From: Leptodontidium sp. MPI-SDFR-AT-0119
Taxonomy: Eukaryota; Ascomycota; Leotiomycetes; Helotiales; Leptodontidiaceae
NCBI GenBank assembly: GCA_020726505.1
Contig: JAHLEZ010000012.1
Span: 1,550,001 to 1,614,000 of the forward strand
Direction of reading: 5' to 3'
Length of the DNA: 64,000 nucleotides
Part shown: positions 12,001 through 21,984 of the stretch, piece after piece
How the letters are laid out: every line of letters starts with the position of its first letter
Numbering within the stretch: position 1 is the first letter of the stretch
Program-made: the position numbers and the translations under genes
The notes under the pieces: generated by a model
Databases searched by the model: none
Told to the model about the DNA's origin: nothing
What the model saw: the letters and a program-made list of their open reading frames with translations, nothing else

Positions 12001-12677
12001 GATGACGTTTTGTTAGTCAACAAAGGTACTTGTGCTCAAATGGCCCTTGAGAATCTCAACCTGAGACAGCTCGAGGAAGGTTTGTGTCTAGCACTGCGCT
12101 CGAAAGTTTTGTGGGGAAAGAAGAATTGTAAGGGCAGATTCGCTAGACTTTCCAGCCTTGTCTGAAGGCGAGCTAGCTGCGACATGCAGCCTTGGGGACC
12201 AGGCATTACGGACGACAGAGTATGTACTTTGCTAGGGGCGAGCATGAGAGAGATTCAATTTTAATGACTCGTTCACAAATTGGGCGGTTTGCTAGCCTAG
12301 GATCAGCTTTCTAACGACATTCTGGTCTTGGGTTTCAATTTAGTAACCCTGCACATGATACAGATTTAAGTATTTACTTACTCTAATCACGCCTCAACAC
12401 TTGGATATTACAAGCACAGTAGGCATGAAGAGAGCGCAGATTAACGCAGAAGTTCAAAGCAATACCTTCATTGGCCATCTTGTTCGCTTTCCACTAAAGT
12501 GAAGTAGAAGTAGAAGCTGTGCGCACTATTGATCACAATCAACACCGATTGTCTGTCTGTAGACCAACTCTCCTCTCCCTCATGAAAACATCAACAAATA
12601 ACCGCAAAATCAAATATCCCTTCGCAGTATGAACCCTCGTAGCTACCCTCATATCGTGTGACGACGTTGAACACAAC
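12001..12677. other. Intergenic between tandem 2EXR copies
   Basis: No gene supported. It lies upstream of tandem copy 1. Confidence 0.45.
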
Positions 12678-13964
12678 TCAGATTTGAAGAGGGAACAAAA
12701 GGTTTCCATCTATCCAAAAGTCAGCAAGAATAGATTCCACAAAGCAAAAGACTCACCAATTTCGTCCTCAATCAAAACTCTCCCGGGGATATTGAAGTAC
12801 AGGAACTCAGGAACGGCAGTAGGTTCGCCTCCAGCACCTCTCTTCTCGTCATCCTTAGTCCAGCGCTCCTTCAGCTCTTTGACGGCCCTACTAGAATCAT
12901 AACGAAGGGACCGTCTACCCATATTATCATTGGTGAAGTGCTTCTTTGGCTGCATGACGAGTCTCTCAAGGTTGCGGAACCGAGCCAGTCCTTCAATGGT
13001 AGTTCGCTCCAGGCTATCATCGATGACTAAGAAGCGCAGGTTCTGCTCGATGTTGTTTGTCTTTTCTGGGAACCGAGAGCGAAGCCTAGTAGCGGAGCTG
13101 TGGTTGTTGAAGCGCTCAGGCATGCGGATTCCACAGAGAACGAGCAGATCCCAATCATCTTGAATAGAAATGGCATCGACAGTGAAGTTGATGTAGATTG
13201 GCTTGTCACCGCGCTGTGGGCCCAAGATGAGACTGAAGTGCTTTAATGCGATCTTTCGGCTTTCTGGGCTGGCCTCCAAGAGCGATGGGATCTTTCTTGG
13301 GTGTAGTCTTCGAGTGGAGGCTGAGTTGGACATGGCGACGTTGACTTTGTCCTGGACAGCTTGGAATGCCTCGTCCCAGTGGGTGGTGGTCTCTAGCTTG
13401 CGCATATCTCCTCGAGTCAGCTGAGCACTCTCTCCGTTTCTAGAACTGTACTCACCCTTCTCAGTCAGAGCCTTCGGAATTGGAACAGCCTTGGCCTTTG
13501 GTTTTGGCGTGTCGTTGTTCTCCCATGGCTGCCATTTCTCCTCCGGGGCTGTTTGGTATGGATTGACGGCGTACGCGTGGTCAGCCATGATCTTCTTTCC
13601 ACCAAGCTTGATGAGTCGCCCTTCAGCCATGGCATGCTCCCAGATCTTATCGCGCAGCTCGCGTGGCAGGTCAACGAAGAGGGTGAACTCGGTGAGTGGC
13701 TCTCCGGGACCAGTCCATGGAATTTGGGTGGTGAGATGGAATCGGGGGGTAATGCTCCTAACGACAAGTGTTCTGACATTTCCGGTGACTGATCTTTCCT
13801 TGTCGTGGCGGAAGAAGAGCTTTCGGTCGCGATCTTCCTCGAGCTGTGAAGGTCAGCAGATAATCAACAAAGCCCATCCAGAGTCAACATACGCGCCATT
13901 GTCTGTTGACGAGAGCAGTGGCCATGTCTATGGCGCCCTCGAAGTCCCTCAAGTTACGCGACAT
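12678..13964 (-). CDS. 2EXR-domain protein (tandem copy 2)
   Basis: Best model has four exons: 13964-13893, 13843-13456, 13392-12757 and 12709-12678, 375 residues. Two introns (63 nt and 47 nt) have GTGAGT donors and CTGAC branch points. The first of these is a multiple of three without a stop, so an unspliced reading also stays open. The last exon replaces a read-through end with a short hydrophobic C-terminus. The 2EXR motif EFTLFVDLPRELRDKIWE lies around residues 65-82, preceded by IPWTGPGEPL. The middle carries KHFSLILGPQRGDKPIYIN, then a leucine-rich stretch (IEGLARFRNLERLVM). This is the best preserved of the four 2EXR genes here and was used as the reference for the others. No enzymatic motif is visible. 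An adaptor role like that of F-box proteins is only inference. Confidence 0.8.
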
Positions 13965-14499
13965 GGTTGAGGCAAGTCTCATTAATAGGACTTGAGGTTT
14001 GTCTGGTTTCGAAGATGAAGTTCTTGTGTGTGATTTCACTAGATGTTTATAATCTAGCCTCGCTTAGCTAGCGTGGTAGGGGGTTCGAGCCAAGTTTCAT
14101 AACAAAGGTTGACGCCGATGTCAGCCTGTATTATCAATTCACATCAAGCTTGCTATTAAAACACGGGCATCAGTTCATGAAATTAGATTTCATTGTTTTG
14201 GCTCAAAGAATTGTGATTCAATAGCGGAGGCTTTGGGCTCTCAGCAGAACCATTTGGAAATCTGCCACGATATTTGGGATGCTTGCAAATTCCAATTTTT
14301 CCAATTTCTCAACCAGCGGTTGACTGCTTTTGTGACACGGAAGTATCACGAGCCAGGCACCACACAACAGTGACCAACTTGATTTGGCTGCTTGTGACGA
14401 CTGAGATCCTCGACTTTGAGTCGGTGCTCATGGATGATCCTCGGAAGTGGAAGAAGAAACCTTGTTGCTCAAGCTAACTCTGCGATTGGCGGCCATGCT
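13965..14499. other. Intergenic between 2EXR copies 2 and 3
   Basis: About 535 bp without a supported gene; upstream region of copy 2. Confidence 0.45.
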
Positions 14500-15095
14500 T
14501 TACTTAATGGATGGGGTGTCAGGTTCGGAGTAATTGGAGTCATCAGAGTCGGAGCTGTCACTGTCGAAGTCAGAGCTGTCGGAGTCACTATCGGAGTCAC
14601 TATCCAAGTTGGTGCTTCTCTTCCCTGGTGCACTCTTCAGCTCCGACTTCAGACCCCCAGGAAGCTTTCTGCCTTGCATCGGATCTCCTGAATGAATCTT
14701 CTGATGCCCGTAACGGAAATCGTGCGACCTTCAGGCAGAGCCAACTCCCAGATCATGACTCGAATATCGCATGGCAGCTTGGGGAATAGCTGGAACTCAG
14801 CAAGGGTCTCCGGTTGATCGGCAGCTACGATTCCTGGTGGTATGGATTGGGGGAAGGTGGCAGCGAGGGTTGCAAGAGAGTTGACATTGTTCGAGGAGGT
14901 TCGTGAGAGACGAGTTGGAGGGGTACGCTGAACAATGATATTGAGAACCCAGATGTACGGATTGTGTTGTTCTTGAGCTCTATCGTAAGCTTTTCGCTCT
15001 GAAGACTGTGTATCGTTAGTATTTGAGGCCCTTCTGCCCGCCAGAGAAATTTCATGAAGTTAAGAATAGCATACCATGATTGCTGCCCTACTCAT
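14500..15095 (-). CDS. 2EXR-domain protein, short or frameshifted (tandem copy 3)
   Basis: Exon 1 is 15095-15075 (MSRAAIM); a 69-nt intron (GTATGC...ACACAG) leads to exon 2 from 15005. Exon 2 reads through ...YIWVLNIIVQRTPPTRL to the 2EXR motif TLAEFQLFPKLPCDIRVMIW, followed by ELALPEGRTIS. That frame then closes. A second frame, shifted by one base, continues to a TAA at 14502-14500 and gives an acidic tail of repeated Asp-Ser (LDSDSDSDSSDFDSD...). The two can be joined in phase by a 41-nt intron beginning GTCGCA after LPEG, but donor and length are both poor; a frameshift is as likely. The downstream block seen in the other copies (YIN...LCGI and leucine-rich part) is absent. It is therefore either a short acidic-tailed variant or a degenerating copy. 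Confidence 0.6.
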
Positions 15096-16388
15096 CTTGG
15101 TAGAGTTTGGGTAGAGATCCTAGAGATCGAAGTGATCACCACCAGAACTAGTGTTGTTGATTGAAAGAGAACAGAATTCGAGAGGAGACGAGGGCGGGGT
15201 GGTTACCATCGTCGAGATCGGAGCTGTCGACCTGGGGCGTGTCGTCTTCGGAGTCACTTTCGTCGAGTTCTGTCCCGTATAGACCTGCATCAAATGCCTC
15301 ATCGCATCTGCTGGGGGAGAATTTTTCGCAGCTCGTCGGCCCGTTCCTCAGCTCATTATCTCAGCGGAAAAATCGGAAAAAGGATGACTTTTAAAAGACC
15401 CTTTTTGCGTGTATAAAACTTTCGTTTGTAATACCCGGGCTGGACCTAGCTCTCGTCGCTCTAAAGGATCAGATCCCATGTATTATTCGTCCAGTAAACA
15501 TGCTCTTCAGCCCACGCAAGTCGAAGAGCTTAGTTCGTTGCTGAAAGTGCAGGTTTACTTCGTAAAACAGCTCGTGTACTTGTATACCCCTTTGTCTCAA
15601 ATGCTTTACGTATAACTGTGCTTCCGGTGCACCAGTTCTCCTATTCTAGCTATTCCATTCCTTCGTGCCCGTCCATTACTCCTCCAGATAATCACATGCA
15701 TTCATTCCTATCTAACACGATTGTACTGCACCACAGGGCGAAGAATATTGGACAGCCTGGTGGCCCAAATTCGCGTAGCGCCGACAGGACTTGCACGTGA
15801 AGATTATCAGACAAGGGTCTTGCAACAAAGAACACAATGACTAGAGTGAACTATAATGTTGAGAGCATTCTTGTTACTTAGGTCCACATTGGATTTATAC
15901 TTCACTATGCGATATACGACACCAAGTTTGTCAGCCGATGTGAAAGAAGCCTAGTGAAACATTCTCCTGGAGTTTTGTTCGTAACTTGAAATCTCATGAA
16001 CAGGAAGCCCAGTTGATAAAATGACTATCCTTCTTCAATCACTACGTTAACGGAAAGTATAGATACCGTATGTGGAATGTAAAGCACTTAACCCAGTGTA
16101 CATAAATCATGTTCTCGTAGATATGGAACCGTTGATTCCAGAGTGAAGAAACTCATTTGATTCCCGATTTTAAATGGTAGCAAAGCACCACAATTTCAGC
16201 ACTTTTAAGCCGTAGTTGACAGAATCGCTTGCCCGACAGGTAAAACAGAGGACCTCTTGTAATACCTTCCTATTGAGAACACACACAATGCTATTCCATC
16301 ATTTGTCTAACAACTAGACTGTACCAGATAAACAGTAACCACGCAAGGGAAAGCAAGTTAACCTCCTCTCCATGCCCCCTAGAGCAAA
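15096..16388. other. Intergenic, no gene seen
   Basis: About 1.3 kb between 2EXR copy 3 and the next minus-strand gene. Only short isolated frames. Confidence 0.5.
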
Positions 16389-17519
16389 TCATAATGCTGC
16401 CGGGCCTGGTGGTCCACCCTCAAACCCACCACCTCTCCTTCCCCTCGACCCCTCAGTCTCACTCCTCGAATGCCGCCTACTTCCCACAACCTCCCTTCTC
16501 ATCCTCGAAAAGATATCATCACGCACCGCCGTTCCCGCATTCGAAGGATCTCTCGAACGCCCAATATTCCCCTGCTCCTGCCTCACACTTCCTCTCTGTG
16601 CTTGCTCTTGAGCTCCTCGCATTTCCGGTATCCCGACTGGTGCATGATTATAATGAACATGCTCGGGTTGCATCATACCAGGTTGTTCTGCATACCGCTG
16701 CTGCGGATATATTTGCGCTTGTGCTGGCGGAATATGTCCAGGATGCGGCATTTGCTCTTGTCCACCAAGACCAAGTCCAGCTTGACCCTGAGCAAACCCC
16801 ATAGGATTCATATTGGCATTCCGCATGAACGGATACCCAGCCATGGCAAGCGGCGAGCGTGCAAACATCCTATTCCTGCCCGGCGACCTGGGAAACAAGC
16901 CTGCGTTTTGCACTTGTGGGATATTCTCTGGAGCTCGCTCCATGTATCTTGGCGGTGCCAGGGGACTTCGAATGAGAGGACTATTATGCATGAAATGTCT
17001 GCGATGGAGTCTCACGTCTCTGCTCCCGTTGATTCCGAGACCGTCGTAGGTTCTGTATCTTCTTGGATGTTCGTCGTCGTGGATATGTCGGGAACGGTCA
17101 TGGAACGAGCTTGGAAAGGGTGAGTTGGGGTGCGAACATGGCGGAGTTCTGTCTCGGTCTCTACCTCTGCTTTTGTTTTTTGAAGAGGAATTCGATTGTC
17201 GGATGAAACAGATGAGAAGGACTACGAAGCCTATGATAGAGAAGCCACAGAGAACTCCTAGGGCAATGACAGCGTCTGAGAGTTTAGTTACTGTGCAGCC
17301 TGGGCTGATACCGGCTACGATTGGGCTTGTAGTTGCAGTTGCTGCTGGAAGCGAGGTTGTGGATGTGGTGCAATCTTCATCGCCGTAGGCACTAGCTGAT
17401 CGAGGAATGAGATGACTCGGAGCTATTGATAAAGTTGTAAGAGGCATTATTGAAGGAAGAGTGCTGGTATTCTCATTGTAACCAGCTGCTATTGGAGATG
17501 GGTGCGTTGTGCGATGCAT
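16389..17519 (-). CDS. Single-pass membrane protein with disordered Arg/Gly/Pro-rich tail
   Basis: Intronless frame of 376 residues from the ATG at 17519 (MHRTTHPSP); longer upstream frame begins only at GTG. The N-terminal 80 residues are rich in Ser/Thr/Pro. One hydrophobic segment follows at about residues 83-106 (AVIALGVLCGFSIIGFVVLL). The rest is a basic, low-complexity tail: Ser-Arg stretches, Met/Pro/Gln-rich repeats and a final RGRRGGGFEGGPPGPAAL. No signal peptide is evident, so orientation with the Ser/Thr-rich part outside is inferred from the basic tail. This architecture is common in fungi for uncharacterised plasma-membrane proteins. I see no known catalytic domain. The next gene upstream on the same strand has a similar build. 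Confidence 0.65.
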   Translation of the reverse strand: MHRTTHPSPIAAGYNENTSTLPSIMPLTTLSIAPSHLIPRSASAYGDEDCTTSTTSLPAATATTSPIVAGISPGCTVTKLSDAVIALGVLCGFSIIGFVVLLICFIRQSNSSSKNKSRGRDRDRTPPCSHPNSPFPSSFHDRSRHIHDDEHPRRYRTYDGLGINGSRDVRLHRRHFMHNSPLIRSPLAPPRYMERAPENIPQVQNAGLFPRSPGRNRMFARSPLAMAGYPFMRNANMNPMGFAQGQAGLGLGGQEQMPHPGHIPPAQAQIYPQQRYAEQPGMMQPEHVHYNHAPVGIPEMRGAQEQAQRGSVRQEQGNIGRSRDPSNAGTAVRDDIFSRMRREVVGSRRHSRSETEGSRGRRGGGFEGGPPGPAAL

Positions 17520-18162
17520 TTTCTGGGAGCTGTGGCGCCTCACATAAGACTCGATGTTTAACTCGATTTGATTCCGAACAAATGTATTGTAGGTAAGACT
17601 GGAGAATAGCAAGGAATTTTCAGCTGACTCGAGTGACACAATGATAAAGCAGTGGATATCTGTTCGTTGGCACTTGGTTCGTGAGGCTGCAGCAGCTGGC
17701 ACACTATCCCTGGTACAAGTACACTTGACAGTAACTTACCGGTCACACTTGAAATGTTTCCAACGAAGTGATCACTTCAATTCCAAAAACTTGGCAAACA
17801 ATCATAATAATTTCTACTCAAAGCGCAATTCCGCGAGAGAATCGGGAAATATCCCCGATTGCGGTAAGAAGAGTCGAGTGATGGATAGTTCTCTACCAGT
17901 GCCAAGATACAGATCAACAGGCGCAATACAATGCAGCTTCCCGCCACCAAGTCACTCATGCCAACTCAGTGGAAGCCTCGTTGTAAGACTCGAACTTTTC
18001 GCTGAACTTTTTTCTATGACAAGCATTTTCAAGACAAGTAAAATACAACATTTTAGAACACAAAAGTAGGCGCAACTTCTCAACGTTCTTGACGGTCCTG
18101 AAGTGTAGCTGAAGGCCACCGAATATAGATGCACACAAGATCTGCTTAAGCCACGATCAGTG
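17520..18162. other. Intergenic upstream of the 16.4-17.5 kb gene
   Basis: About 640 bp with no supported coding region. Confidence 0.45.
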
Positions 18163-20330
18163 TCAATGAATTGTAGAAGGTGGCGTAGGTGGTGACATGA
18201 AACCCCCATTACCATGTTTGCCTCTCTCGTCAGACCCACGACTTAAAGGAAATGTCCTTGCTCCTCTCAGAACAGGGGATTCCGGCTCATAGATCTCATA
18301 CGGAAGCGTAACCTCCTCTCCACTTCCCTCCTGCGTCTCAGCAGAATAAACAACAAAGTCTTCATCATCCGCACCGTCATATCCCCCAAGCCTCCACTCT
18401 CTAGTAGATCTCCTACGTCTAGGTGGTGGGGAGGGCGTAAGTGTTGTGATGGCACTGCCTTGTTCGGGAGTGATGCTGTTGAATGCTTCTTGCATGTTAC
18501 CAACTGGCCGTACTGATGCTCTTCGGTCTCTGTTTCTGTTTCTTTGTGAGGTTCTTTCTTGTTTGCGAGATGGGGAGGGCGAACGAGGAGGCCGAGTGGA
18601 TATGTAAGCCCGATCTGCAGATTTGGAGCGGGGTGAGTGCGAATGTAGATGGCGAGGAAATTCTTCCGGGATTTTATGGTGATGCTTGTCGAATGCATCT
18701 TCCGCCATTCTGGGAGAAGAATTAAGTTAGCCTCTAAAGCTCTTTTGGAATAACTCCGCCACAAGCGGATTGACGAGACTAGGAAACCACTTACTTCTTC
18801 AACTCCCCCTTGCCTTTTCGCTTCTCCTCTGGTATGTATTGGTCCCAACCTCCCTTCGGCTCACCATAGGTCGACATCAGCCCGAAGACTAGAGGCAAGA
18901 GAGGGAGAAGTTTCTTCAGTCCACTTCCAATTCCGCTCTCGGAGTCTCGCCTTTTTCTTTGCTTTTCCTTAGATCGATCACGTCGTTTGGGGGAGACACT
19001 ACAGGTTGTCAGTTCGACATTATTCTTCGTTCGGTTGTAAAAGGAAAAAGAAATCTGCTATAGACTAGACAAGACCTACCTCCTTGTTCGGCGCTTTTCT
19101 TCATCCTGGCCAGAGTGTCGTCGCCTGACACCACGGTCTCTCCTGATTTCGAAGTTCTTTTCGTCCCGAGGTGCATGGCTGTGCCTGCGGATCCTATTCT
19201 CGCCATCTCCTTCCTCTCTGTATCGTCCCCTCTCGCCATGTATAGCATCACCAGCTTCTTCCCGTCCTCGATGGCTCTGACTCCTACGTCTCTCATCACC
19301 AATTCTATCCTCCCTCTCACGATCTCTCCGTCTCTCATCACCAATTCTATCCTCCCTCTCACGATCTCTCCGTCTCTCACTCCGCTCATCATCCCATTTA
19401 GCTCTCCTAGATCCATGGTCTTCTCTTTCCATCATAGACTCTCCCCTCGACACCCTGACAACTCTTTCATTCCTGCTACCCCTCCTACCCGCCCTACTCG
19501 CACTCCCAACACTACTACGCAACGCAGCACCGGCAGCAGGCACCTCAAAGTCCCTACTTCTCACATCCCCAACTCCATCAGGCATAGAAACTCGCGCAAC
19601 AAACTCCCTCGCACTAGGCTGTCTCACAACTTTATAAGCAACCGGCTCCTTCCCACCTCCGCTCCCAGGCACAACTCTAATATCCCCATCCACTATCCTA
19701 CCTCCCGGGGGCGGAGTTGGCGTCAAACTCTCCTCCCTCCTACCATTCCCCTTGCTCTTCCTCCCCGTCTGCGACATACTAGTCCTGATTCCAATTTTCA
19801 ACGGTGGTATTCCCCCCTCTCTACCTTCTACGTCGCCAGGTCCCGAGCGACGGAAATTGATTTGCTTGATCCGACGACGCCAGAAGAACAGCCAGAAGAG
19901 TAACACCAGAATAAAGAGAGCGCCGAGCCCAGCACCGAGAAAGACTCCGATTTTTTTCTCTTTAGACCAGCAGCTCCAGATTTCGCAGGTCGCTGCTGGT
20001 TGGGAAGTTGGGGGTAGCGGTGTCTGTGTTTGTGTTTGTAGCTTGAGCCGGTGGTTGTTGACTCAATGTTCGTGTAGCAACTGGAGAACCGGAGGGGTTG
20101 ATGGCTATTCCGATGACGTTTGTGAGGACTAGGGTTGGGAGGGGCGTGTATATACTGCTTATGCTCGGATTCGAAATGGCCGAGAAGATGGTGATTTGTA
20201 ATTCCTCTGTGCTTGGAGGTGGGTAGAGAATTGTAAATGAGGGCTGGTTCGAAGAGACTGAGATGGTGGTTGTGAGGAAAGTCGTGGTTGTTGTGCCGTA
20301 GGTTGTAAAAGGGGGCGCGTTTGTTGCCAT
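18163..20330 (-). CDS. Single-pass membrane protein with long Arg/Glu-rich cytoplasmic region
   Basis: Proposed exons 20330-20063, 19995-19080, 18998-18795 and 18709-18163, 644 residues. The last three joins have clear signals (GTAGGT...GTAG, GTAAGT...CCAG). The first relies on a weak donor (GTCAAC or GTTCTC) with a tandem CAGCAG acceptor; phase fits but it is unproven. The N-terminus (MATNAPPFTTYG) is Thr/Ser-rich; a Cys/Trp patch CEIWSCW immediately precedes one membrane span (IGVFLGAGLGALFILVLLFW) and a stop-transfer WRRRIK. A region of alternating Arg/Asp/Glu follows, with a perfectly duplicated 14-residue unit, then a second hydrophobic patch (LLPLLPLVFGLM) within the cytoplasmic part, and Ser/Arg-rich disorder to the end. 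Function unknown. The tail resembles charged, nucleic-acid or scaffold-binding low-complexity regions, but that is only compositional. Confidence 0.62.
19288..19371. repeat. Perfect 42-bp tandem duplication inside a coding region
   Basis: Two identical 42-bp copies in a row (19288-19329 and 19330-19371). On the minus strand each encodes 14 residues of the Arg/Asp/Glu-rich region (RRDREREDRIGDER) and keeps the frame. Identity at every base, including silent positions, points to recent slippage. Confidence 0.9.
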
Positions 20331-21168
20331 CGTTTTATCTTTTATCTTAATCTGCAGATCTTGCAGAAGGTCTGGAGGAGAGTGAATGATTGGATCGTGG
20401 GATGAGACGTCATCTACTCCGTCATATCTTATCGTATGTTCCTGTTTCTGCATGAGCAGATGTTCGGTGATGCAAGATTGCAAATGTGACCGAAGGGCGT
20501 AGTGCGAGAACTGCCGAGATCGTGAGGCGAGCTTCAAGGCTTCGTTTGCGTCATGGTGCTTTCGTCATTGGCGTATGCAAGATTCCGTTCCGAGATTGAT
20601 GCGAGGGAGTACCCGAATAAAACTTATGGCGATGGACTGTTTTCACTTGGAATGGACCTAGATAGCAGCACGGCAAAACGAGCGGCCCATGGAAGGTGGT
20701 GCGATGTTTGTGTGTTGGCGGCGTGGTGATGGCCAGGTGGGAGAACTCGGGAGGGAACTTGCAGCGTGAGACAGAAAGACTGGTTCACCTTTGGCGAGGC
20801 GAAGTATGAGGCGGTCAGTTCAGATCATGATGTCAGAGGTGTTTAAAGGAGAGGGAGATGGTCTTTATTTTAGGTGTGTTTGGCACACGGTGATCTGAGG
20901 ATCAGTCATGGAAATCGGTATGCTGCAGGAAGGATTTGTTGCAATTCTCAGTAGACGTTCCTGGATGGAATGACTGTCTGCGAATATAGATAGACAACGT
21001 CTGATCCCTCTATCTTTGGCATAATTCCCGCCCTTCCTTATGAATCTTCCTGTATGCAGACCTCGGCGTATGGAAACGGAAAACGAGAATAGATACAAAA
21101 ACAGAAAAACGTAGTGATGCCAACGAAGAACCTGATATCAGCCAGCCTCCAAGCAATCACCTCCTCCG
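20331..21168. other. Intergenic, no gene seen
   Basis: About 840 bp between the start of the 18.2-20.3 kb gene and the stop of the next. No supported gene. Confidence 0.45.
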
Positions 21169-21709
21169 TCAAACCGTGGATTCGGTGCTAGCCATACTGA
21201 AGACAGTCCTGTGGGGGGCATTCTTATGACGCTCGCAGCAGTCCATGTAATCGGTGATATCGGAGACGGCAGATGGCGGACCAGGGTGGACTTTGCAGTT
21301 CGGGCACATGGCGGCAGCTTCCTTCAATGCTTGTTCCTCCTCGGCCTTGCGAGCAGCTTCTTCTTGGGCGGCACGTGTGGCAGCGCGCTTTTCGGCTCGT
21401 TCAGCGGCAGCTGCTTGTTCGGCTTCGTACGCGTCTTGGTTGTTGGCCCTAGAGAGGGGGATGTTAGACGGTGTTCGATGGGCCGCTGTGAGACGGGCCA
21501 AGCCAGAGGGAGATGCAGTTGTTGGGGCCGCACATGTGTTCAGCCTAAAGATCAAGTTAGCCTTGAACGGGAGGTAGGGTGGGGAAGCAGATATATGGGT
21601 GGCAGGTACTTACGACTTTCAAAACGACGATCTTCCCGAAGAAGACCCAAGAGATGATGAAGATGAATAGTACGAGGAGAACGATCAGGATGGTGGTGTA
21701 GGACTCCAT
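21169..21709 (-). CDS. Small membrane-anchored coiled-coil protein with Cys pair
   Basis: The ATG at 21709 starts MESYTTILIVLLVLFIFIISWVFFG, a single N-terminal membrane anchor. Exon 1 ends at 21614 with GTAAGT. A last exon 21448-21169 (CTAG acceptor with CTAAC branch) encodes an Ala/Glu/Arg-rich helix (about residues 40-75), then CPNCKVHPG and a C-terminus with Cys-Cys (DYMDCCERH). A tiny middle exon (21544-21534) makes the phases match and gives 128 residues; this middle part is a hypothesis, since other joins leave a stop or wrong phase. The family is unknown to me. The CPNC and CC pairs suggest disulphide or metal binding but are too few to name a fold. Confidence 0.55.
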
Positions 21710-21984
21710 CTTTGCGGTGTTCGTATCTGGTACTGTGTCAGACGAATCGCGCGCAGTTGGGGTAGATAAAGGCAACTTACGGTCTTTGGAGATCGTGAAT
21801 GGGGAGCGTGTTGAGCAATTGCGATGTCGAAAAGGTGAATGTAGCGCGTTGTTTACTCGTCTGAAAATTCTGCTCGGAGGCCACTAGTCAACACCTCGCG
21901 TAAACAAATCTGACCGGGCTCAGACTCACCCAACTCAGGCATTTCTTGACCCAACCACCTCAAAAGCTGCATGCATTAAGTCGT

